DNA of 64,000 bases from Thalassia testudinum (taxonomy: Eukaryota; Streptophyta; Magnoliopsida; Alismatales; Hydrocharitaceae). The translations under genes and the position numbers were made by a program. Positions 56,096-64,000 of this stretch are shown here, piece by piece. The notes below the pieces were generated by a model. The model searched no databases. It saw nothing but the letters and a program-made list of their open reading frames with translations, and was not told the DNA's origin. Every line of letters begins with the position of its first letter. The stretch's first letter is position 1. The stretch is taken from NCBI GenBank assembly GCA_037157565.1, contig JAZHRO010000013.1, positions 72,595,501 through 72,659,500 on the forward strand, written 5' to 3'.

Positions 56096-57047
56096 GTATC
56101 CTCTCCGGCCACTCTCCGATGAGGCTGGCACGTCGCCACCTCGATCCCTTCTCTACGCTAAGGCCTTTATAAGAAGCGGCAAGGTCTGCTGACTCCTTCA
56201 AGCTTCCTCTGGCGGAGAAATACCCCACTTTTCATCCCTTCCCTCTCCGGTAAGAGCGCCCGAGCTTCCGACGATCTTCTCCTCCTCGTCGCTCTGCTGC
56301 CCTACCTGCAGTAGAGTTTAGTCTGCCCTGTCGTCCGCATCAGGCCGTAGCAGCTGGCGCCCTCCGACCGCGTCCTCATTGCCGATACCCTCCTCCTGGG
56401 CATCCTCGTCCTCAGCTCCGGCAGGCACGAGTCGGGCGCTGCTCTCTCCCCCTTCGTCGAGTAAATAGGTACAAAGTTTCCTCTCTCTCCCTTGTATTTT
56501 CCCCCTTCTAATTTGCCATTTCAACCACCCGACCGCCACTGTCCAACTCCATCTTCCCCATCTTCGAGCGCCTTCTCTGGCAAGGCCATCCCACTTCCAC
56601 AGACCACCTCACCCCTCGTCGACTACCCCAGAAGCTCCCCCTCACTCCACTCAACCCTTTCCCCACTCCATACACCGCCACTCACAGCCCGACCACTCCC
56701 CGAACAGACCCATTTCCGCGCACACATTCTGACCTAGGTCCACCTCCACAGGCGCTCTCGCGCCTCGCCGACCACCGCACTGCCTTCGCCGCACTGCAGC
56801 GAAGCTTCCCACTTTTTCTGATGTGGCCGAGAGGTCGTCATTGTGCTTTCAGGTCAGAGCCCCCTCGCCGCCATTGCTAAGCTGCTGCAGCTCCTTCGCT
56901 CGCAGCTCCAGGCTTCCTCCAGCCCAGGCGCACATCCTAGGCAGCATGGATTGCTGCTGCGAATACGCCTAGGCTTTCGATTTGGGTCGCGAGCCTCGCG
57001 GCTGCCCCAATTGGCAGCAGCTTCCTCAGCTGTGGGCGCGAGATTTG

Positions 57048-57139
57048 GAGGTGGGATTTTAGTCCCACCTCGTAAGTGTGCGGCTGCGCCCCCACACTTA
57101 TATTGAAAAAGTGTATCGGGCTGGTTGCCTTCGATACAC
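57048..57139. repeat. Three leader stem-loops, solo LTR in LTR-B
   Basis: GAGGTGGGAT/GTCCCACCTC (57048-57071), AAGTGTG/CACACTT (57074-57099), GTGTATCG/CGATACAC (57111-57139). The third stem is extended relative to 14750-14777. Confidence 0.72.
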
Positions 57140-59774
57140 AGGGGTCAGGTCCCTCTCACCCACACGCAGCACGCCACGCGCTCGCCAGCCCTAGCCTGCG
57201 CTCACGCCCCGCGGGCCTGGGCCAGATCCGACTACCCGACCAAGCACTCCTCGCCCACCACCGCACGCCGGTGGGCCTGGTCCCGGGCGCGCTACCCGAA
57301 CCTGATTACCTGACTCTGGGAGTGCATTCCTAAGAGAGATTCTGAGAAAGAGAGAGACGCGGGGAAGGGGTAGGGGTAGGTTTTGCACTGACCACTGTGT
57401 GCGCGCAGGAAAGAAAGAAGGAAAGAAGACGAAGAAGCAAGCTAAGGAAGAAGAAGAGAGGAGGAGCGGCCGAAGCCTTAGCCACACTGAGCAGCTGAGG
57501 AAGAAGGACGGAAAGCACTGTAGCAAATGCACAGATAAGCCGTCTGAGCACTGCATCAGACGTCGGAAGGGCAATAGCCAAAAGAAGAAGAAAAGAGGAA
57601 GGAAGGTTAGCGGCCAGAGCAGAAAGAAGAGGAAATGAAAAGAAGCAGAAGCAGAGAAGGTAGGAAGAAAAGAGAAAGAAGAAGAAAGACATAGCCGCAA
57701 GGAAGGAAAGAAGAAGAAGAAGAAGAAAGAACAAGACAGGCTGAGGAAGAAAAAGAAGAAGATCACCACAGCCACACGCTAAAGAAAAAAGAAGAAGGCA
57801 GGAAGAAAAGAAGAAAGAAGAAGAAGAAGAAGAAGAAAGAAGGCAGAAGCCTCTGCAGCCATAGAGAAAGAGAAGAAGAGAAACATCAGCTGAAGAAAAG
57901 AAAGAAGAGGAAGAGAGAAGAAGAAGAAGCCAAGAGAACTTTTGATCCCCCCCCCCCCCCCCCCGCTCTCTCTCTCTCTTATTTTTGTAACATAATTGAG
58001 AACTTTTATACTTCTAGAAATATGGTTGCTCCCTGAGTTCGACCTCGGGAAAACTTGTATTTCGAGTAAAAAATTTTGTAGTAATCTGGTAGCTATTTTG
58101 TCATATACTATAACGACTGTAAATAACCATAACGACGAAACACGCGACAAGGCCGCTACCACCTCCTCATACGAACCCTAACACCCTCTTTATAACCCCC
58201 CTTCCTCCTCTCTCGTTCTCCCCACTCCACAGCCACCAGCCCCTTCTTCTCTTCCTTTCCACCCTAACGAGAGGAGCTAGCACGCGAGAGAGAGAGCGCA
58301 AGAGCGGCGACGAGGGGAGGCGACGTGAGGAGAAGAGGAGTTGAGCTCGTGAGCTCGTGCGGGAGCTCACCAGAGAGCGCACGGTTGGAGTGGCACATGC
58401 GGGAGGAGTGTGTCGAGGGAGTCATCCCCGACACCGCTGCAGCTGGAGCTGCAGGCGAGCAGGCAAGCCGCGGCTGCGTGCGGCTAGAGCGAGCGGGAGC
58501 AAGTTCTAGTTTTGGGTTTTTCCCAGAATCAGATGTCTGGAGTGATGTCCAGACGATGGAGCGGAAGTCTGGAGGCAGTTCCAGACGTCTGAAGAGAGGT
58601 CTTCGCGAAGGTACGTTCCCTTTGCGGATACGGCCATGCAGGCCGCTCCGCAGCTACGCTTCGCGTGGCCATTTTGAGAAGATTTTGCTGGTGGCATGCA
58701 GGATTTGCTTCGAGAAGGCGCGGGGCATGCCCTCCCGCGCATTTCAGACACCTTGGCGGATTACCAGACGATTGAAAGCACTTCCAGCCGTCCGGAGAGG
58801 TAGAACGTCTGGAGTTGGGTCCAGATGGTCTAGAAGAGTTCCTGGACGTCTGAGGTCGACACAAAGCTTGAGGTGCATTTCTGGATACTTTTATGACGTC
58901 TGGAAGTTGTTCCAAACGTCTGCTTTAAGTCAGTAGCCCTGTTTTTGACCCGTTTATGGTTCATTTGAGGTCTGTTTTATGCAAATAAGATACCGATGTT
59001 TTCCTTGTGAGTTCCTCTACTTGTTAGAAGGCTTTCTATATTGTTCTGAATGTTCCCTTGTGATTTCACTTTGTTATAGGACTTCGTTCCGTTGCGGGAT
59101 TGGGGCTTGTTGAGGCACGTGAGCCTACCGTTCGAGCCCCCAATACTCCTGAGTTGTCTGGTAGAGTGGCTTTCCCTAATTTAATTATAACCCTGAATGC
59201 ATGTGTGGAATTGTTACGAACGCGTGCCCCGGACGTCTTTTAAGACGTTTGGGAGGTGGCCCAGACGTCGGACCAGACGTCTGGGATCACATCCAGACGT
59301 CTTGCCAGACGTCTGGGATGGTTTCCAGACATCTGAAAAACCATTATCTTCCACACACGCGAGTCGTCTGCGCGCCTGAGCGCGCAGACCGCATATTCGT
59401 TATTCCCTCTCTTTTTTTTTCTGCGGCTGCAGACGCCTGCCGCGCCCTCTCTCCTCCTCGCGCGGCCTTAAGAGGCCACGCCTCCCCTCACTCCGTCACC
59501 ACCGTCTCCTTCCCCTTCTCCTTCAGCCAGTGCACGAGAGTGAGCGCGAGAGTGAGCGCGAGGGCGGCAGCGGCGGCCGCAGTGAGCGCGGAGGAGGTGC
59601 TGCGTGCGAGAGCAGAGCTCTGCCGTGCGGGCGAGCTCGCCGGGGCTGCTAGGGCCGGCCGGCGAAGGGCGCAGGGGGGCGCGGAACGGCGCGGGAGGGA
59701 CTACTGCGGTCTGAGCAGCAGGCGCGCGAGGTGCGACGCGGGCGGCGTCGCGAGCGGAGGCCGAGTGGCGCCCT

Positions 59775-59798
59775 GATTCTGGAAAAATTTCCAGAATC
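59775..59798. repeat. LTR-B stem-loop
   Basis: GATTCTGGAA and TTCCAGAATC pair perfectly around AAAT and run directly into CAGACGTCTAGG. Confidence 0.75.
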
Positions 59799-60797
59799 AG
59801 ACGTCTAGGTAGATAGACAGACGGCGAGGGAGACGTCTGGAGGACCATACAGACGTCTGGAAGGTGAGTTTTCCGTCTTCTTCTTCCTTCCTGTCGACTA
59901 ACCGTACTGAGGGAGGGAGTTGGGTGTGCGCAGGCTCGGTGATTCGCCATCCTTTGCGAATCAGACGTTTGGCTGTTGTACCAGACGGCGGGAGCGACCT
60001 CCAGACGTCCGGGGTGACCATCGGACGTCTGGGAGCTAGGCCAGACGTCCCCGCAGACTTCTGGACGTCTGAGAAACCTTGCGGAACAAGGTAATTCTCT
60101 GATCCACTTTTTAAGACGTCTGGAAGAAGTTCCAGACGTCTGATTTTTCACAGTGTCGTCGTTTTCGACCCGTTTAGGGCTCGTTCGGGTCCCGTTTTCC
60201 GTGATTCAAGTTGCGTTCCTTTCAGAATTAATTCCTCTGCCGTCTACAGTAGCTATACACTGTTTTGAGACACTCCTTGTGTTTGATCCTTGTGATAGGA
60301 CCTCGTTCAGTTGCAGTCTTGGGAGTCGCGGAGGCACGCGGGATTCCCGATCACGCCCCCATTACTCCCGTTGTACCTGGTAGAGTGGCTTTAAGTTATT
60401 AATAAATCTGTTAAAGTGTGGAACCATAACTAGAACTTAGGACATTGCATGAATCCTAGGAATGAGAAATAGATTAAATGATAGCTCCTAGGTGTTGCAT
60501 GAATCCTAGGGCTGGAGAACTAGATTGTATGATAGATCCTAGGATATGGCATGAATCTTAGGATGGAAGACACTAGTGGAATGTATAATACTGCAGTCTT
60601 GGAAAAATGGAAAGGAATATAAAGCTGCCTGTAAATTGAATTAACAGCTGCCTGTTATGAATAAAGAAACATGATTGAGATCATGGTTTGTAAGAACGTG
60701 AAACTGGAAAGTGAGACATAAGATGTTCTGGAACCCTACGGGGAAGTAGGAGTAGAACTCCTGGAAAGCGAATGGAATAGAATTGGGGAAGTGAGCT

Positions 60798-61025
60798 GGC
60801 CCTTGAGTACGGAGTACCAAGGAGAGCGACTGTCCCCCTGTTTAGTGCAGAGCTGAGTTAGCCGCCCCAGGGACCCGGGGTTAGGACTGGCCACTCTGTA
60901 CCGACTTGTTGGCCCTCGTGTACGTAGTACCGAGGAGAGCTACTAGTGTTAGGAGAGCACTAGTTACCCCACGGGCCCCGGGGTTCTGTTAGCCTCCTTC
61001 ACCGACTTGTTAGGCCCACTGGGGC
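60798..61025 (+). repeat. Pair of 113-bp repeats inside LTR-B
   Basis: Units start GGCCCTTGAGTACGGAGTACC (60798) and GGCCCTCGTGTACGTAGTACC (60911). Each ends near CACCGACTTGTT. The same pair is at about 51490-51730, 62335-62565 and, inverted, 3050-3260, so the duplication predates spread of the family. Confidence 0.7.
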
Positions 61026-63455
61026 AAACCAGGGTAGTCAGGCGAGGGTGTGCAGACTGTGGAGGGGCAAGGCCCCGGTTTGGTTACTGTGGAGGGGTTG
61101 GACCCCTGTTTCTGAGAGGGCTCTACCCTGGACTGGTTCCGTGCTGTGCTTTGGGCGCACCCGTTAACGGAAACGACTGACCGCGTGCCAGTACGGGTTA
61201 GCTACCTGTGCGTTTATCACCCGTGCCGTAGTCACCGTTACGTCTGTTCAGTGACCTTGGGGTGGTTGACTGGGGGTAGGATCACCACGGGGGACTCTCC
61301 CGGCCAGGAGAGCACCACGTGCTACTTCTACCTTTTGGAAAAGACTGCAATCAAGATCGTTCCTACGAGGAACATTCGAGATCAAGTAAAGGATCTGAGA
61401 AATAAATGAATTAGTGAGAAAATTGAAAGATGTGAATAAAGAAAGTAATAGAACATAACAGCTACTGTACACTCTACTGTTGTCTTAGTTTAGTTTGCCA
61501 CTCTACTCAGCGTTTTGCTGACGTGTTACACTCGTTACCTTTCAGGACCAGGTGTTGAGCAGCCAGGGTCAGCGGCTGCAGAGGACGCTGGGCCGAGTAG
61601 TGTCCAGTAGAGTTACCACTGTCTTTTGTACCTCTTTTGTTTCTGTTATAGTGAGTAGTTCTTGTTTCCACTGTACTTTCTTTACCTGCAGTTCATGTTA
61701 TATGATAAATGTTGTTATACTGTTGTGGTGGTATCTACTATAGTAGTTTCTTTCCTTACTGCTGTACTTTCTTACTGTTAGTTATATTCATGCTGAATGT
61801 GGTTTATTTTACTGCTCTTTTGGTTACTTCCTCGTTGGACGACTGGGTCTTGGGATTAGTTGAGTCGGTCCGGTTCTCGAGTCTCGTAGGGGCTCGGGAA
61901 ATGGGTCGTTATAGGAATGAATGATTAGAACTTAGGATGTGGCATGAATCCTAGGATGAGAAACTCTTGAAATGTCTGTATGCGTGATTGAATTGCAGTC
62001 TTGAATGAGTAGATAGAAAACAATTGCCGGTTAAGAACCAGAACTGCATATGAAATATGAATTAACTGTGCTAGTGAAACAGTTGCATGTAACCTTACCT
62101 GTTGTATACGTTAAATGATAGAAACACGAGCTGCATATGTACAACCTGAGATTAGAAATGTGAATGATAGAAATATGAGCTGCATGCGAATAATCTGAAC
62201 ACAGAAATGGGAGTGATGAAACCTGGTATTGGAATGGTATGAGAAACATGAGCATGAACCCTACGGGGAGTTAGGAGTAGAGCTCCTGAGAATAAATGGA
62301 ATGGATTTGGAAATGTGAGTGGGGAAGTGTGCTGGCCCTTGAGTATGTAATACCAAGGAGAGCGACTGTCCCCTGTTTAGTGTAGAGCGGAGCTAGCCAC
62401 CCTTGGGTCGAGACCCGGGGTTAGGATTGGCCACTCTGCACCAACTTCTTGGCCCTCGTGTACACTGTACCGGGGAGAGCTACTACTGTAGGGAGAGAGC
62501 TAACCACCCAACGGGGCTCGGGGTTCAGCTAGCCACCGTACACCAACTTGTTAGGCCCACTGGGCAAACCAGGGTAGTCAAGCGAGGATGCACGGACTGT
62601 GGAAGGGCGAGACCCCTGTTTGGTTCTTAGGGGCTAGACCCTTGTTACTGAGAGGGCTAGGCCCTATACTGTTCCGTGTTGTACTTAGGCGCACCCGTTA
62701 GCGGAAACGACTGACCACGTGCTAGTGCGAGGTAGCTATCTGTGCGTTTATCGCGCATGCCGTAGTCACCGTTACGTCTGTCCGTGACCTTGGGGTGGTT
62801 GACTGGGTGTAGGATCACCACGGGGGACTCTCCCGGCCAGGAGAGCACCACATGCGACTTCTACTCTTCGGAAAAGACTGCAATCAAGATCGCTCCCATG
62901 AGAAATATTCGAAATCAAGAAAGAGATCTGATAAATAAACCAATAGGTGAAAATGAATAATTTGTGAAATAAAGTAATTTGAATAAACAGCTACCTGTTC
63001 ACTTTTACTGCTTTAGTTAGCTTGGTTGCCACTCTACTCAGCGTTCGCTGACTTTGTGTACTCATAACCCCTTTTCAGGTCCAGGTGTTGAGCAGCCCAA
63101 GTCTCTGGCTGCAGAAGGTGCTGGGCCCAGTAGAGCCCAGTAGTAGTAGCTTCCTTTTGTAGTACCTTTTTGTAGTAGTGAGTTCAGACTCCTATACTTT
63201 ATGTTCTGTACCTTTACTTTTCTGTACCTTCATGTTCCTGTACCTTATTACTGTTCTATTGTTATGGTGGTGACATATACTGTAGTAGCTTTTACTTTCT
63301 TTACTAGTGTACTCTTTTACTGTTAGTTGCTTAGTATAGTGAATGTGGTTTACTTTCCTGTTTTTAGTTATTTCTTGTTGAACGACTGAGTCTTGGGATC
63401 AGTCGAGTCGGGCCGGTCTCATGTCCTGTAGGGATTCGGGAACCGGGTCATAACA

Positions 63456-63829
63456 CTATCTATAGAAGCTAAATTATGCTTTAATTCTGTTTTATTCCTT
63501 TATTCTACTTGTAATCTGAGGGCTCGGGTTGTGGGTCCCTTCCTCTTGAGGAAGAGAGGTTTACTCTTGATTGGAATATCAAGAGGGTCTGTAAAAGGAT
63601 TTGGTACCCCATAAGTACTGATTAGTTTTCCGACTTGGGGCAAAATCTTAGATTGGGAGATTTAGGTAGTGATTTTCACCTAAAGTTAGGTTTTCATTAT
63701 AAATTCCTGTGTTGTGATTGTTGTTATATTTATAAATTTTTTGAACATATCTTAAATCTACGTTAATTTGAATTAATTATTTATTTAACAACTTTAACAC
63801 TAATCACCACCCCCCCGCTAGCACTTTCA
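63456..63829 (+). mobile_element. Copia 3' LTR, piece 3 and right end of the copia element
   Basis: It matches 1973-2176 joined to 4911-5068 of the 5' LTR and shows that part uninterrupted. It ends GCACTTTCA at 63829. The next five bases, ACCTC, would be the target duplication. Confidence 0.88.
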
Positions 63830-64000
63830 ACCTCCTCACCTCAAGGTTGCCTTGCTCCCTAGCTACTAACCCATTGTTAAATTGCATGATTGAATATTGT
63901 TGGTGAGATATATTTGATCAAGCATTCATTTACCCTCATGCTAATAGTTTTTATTCAAAACAAGTACGTACAAGGGTCCTTAGTCATTTATTATGCCATC
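63830..64000. other. Right flank, nothing recognised
   Basis: AT-rich sequence outside the copia element, with no gene or repeat that I recognise. Confidence 0.4.

Larger units (their letters stand above)
55240..58161 (+). mobile_element. Solo LTR-A nested in LTR-B (2.92 kb)
   Basis: It starts TGATGAGAACC and ends GCCGCTACCA. Flanks are CCTCT (55235-55239) and CCTCC (58162-58166). It is the close sister of 12864-15777. It has TATAA at 56168, palindromes at 56007-56039 and 56062-56095, leader stems at 57048-57139, a GTCTGA/TCAGAC stem-loop near 57540 and a purine tract (57410-57940) that ends in a run of about 17 C. Confidence 0.9.
59212..61913 (+). mobile_element. Solo LTR-B nested in LTR-B (2.70 kb)
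   Basis: It starts TGTTACGAACG and ends GGGTCGTTATA, flanked by GGAAT (59207-59211 and 61914-61918). It has the densest run of AGACGTCT palindromes (59230-60140), a perfect GATTCTGGAA/TTCCAGAATC stem-loop (59775-59798) and a pair of 113-bp repeats starting at 60798 and 60911. The final CA has become TA. Confidence 0.9.
55058..63455 (+). mobile_element. Solo LTR-B with two nested insertions
   Basis: It starts TGTTAAGACCCG and ends CCGGGTCATAACA, flanked by TTATC (55053-55057) and CTATC (63456-63460), one change apart. Without the insertions at 55240-58161 and 59212-61913 it is about 2.76 kb, the LTR-B length. It has a TATA (TTTATAAC) at 58188, AGACGTCT palindromes at 58540-58920 and a pair of ~117-bp repeats (62335-62565). 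The 203-codon frame from 58325 is leader sequence, not a gene. Confidence 0.88.

Noticed and set aside
57948..57964. Run of about 17 C as a functional element
   Set aside because: The sister LTR at 12864-15777 has no such run at the same place; likely slippage or an assembly artefact.
58325..58936. Frame of 203 codons in LTR-B, and similar ones at 4248-4821, 50149-50712 and 59201-60151
   Set aside because: They lie in the CpG-rich, palindrome-rich LTR-B leader, are not conserved in frame between copies and show no domain.
1..64000. rRNA, tRNA, CRISPR array or operon-like gene set
   Set aside because: None seen on either strand; the tRNA-related signals are only primer-binding sites of retroelements.

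Overview
The window is a block of nested transposable elements from a large plant nuclear genome, almost certainly a flowering plant. The evidence is Athila-like Ty3/gypsy elements with a tRNA-Asp-type primer site, a Ty1/copia element with an initiator-Met-type primer site, a PIF/Harbinger DNA transposon encoding a Myb/SANT-like protein and a DDE transposase, and a fragment of a plant receptor-like kinase. The species cannot be told from the sequence. I see no intact host gene, rRNA, tRNA or CRISPR array. Every coding region is interrupted by stops, frameshifts, deletions or later insertions.

Layout, outermost element first. A degenerate copia element runs from its 5' LTR (about 1320-5068, left edge unresolved), through gag/protease/RNase H remnants (5126-7718) and an extra ORF resembling the plant 'putative transposon protein' family (8522-9278), to a 3' LTR now in three pieces (26630-26818, 54816-55057, 63456-63829). 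The 5' LTR is split by a solo LTR of a second family, here called LTR-B (2177-4905). Gypsy element 1 (9279-26629, minus strand) interrupts the extra ORF. It carries a solo gypsy LTR (12864-15777), and a deletion fuses its 5' LTR to the copia 3' LTR. Next, a Harbinger transposon (26819-54815) sits in the copia 3' LTR. It has swollen to 28 kb by receiving gypsy element 2 (27138-43655, minus strand, itself split by a solo LTR at 33199-35977), a gypsy LTR fragment (48458-48960) and an LTR-B solo (50065-52562). Last, an LTR-B solo (55058-63455) lies in the copia 3' LTR and itself contains a gypsy solo LTR (55240-58161) and another LTR-B (59212-61913). Most insertions are supported by matching 5-bp target duplications.

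The most unusual signals are structural. Seven gypsy LTRs (LTR-A) each carry a palindrome of exactly 34 bp, 72-73 bp upstream of a TATA box (63 bp in one copy with a 10-bp deletion), with paired changes that keep the arms complementary. Several also carry a second upstream palindrome and a run of three stem-loops in the transcribed leader. LTR-A and LTR-B share a CTGATT/AATCAG stem-loop next to ACGT-core palindromes, and LTR-B is full of the palindrome CCAGACGTCTGG. The Harbinger element has a deletion fusing its Myb-like gene to its transposase gene, carries apparent captured host-gene fragments, and holds a 137-bp tandem array with a two-unit higher-order pattern.
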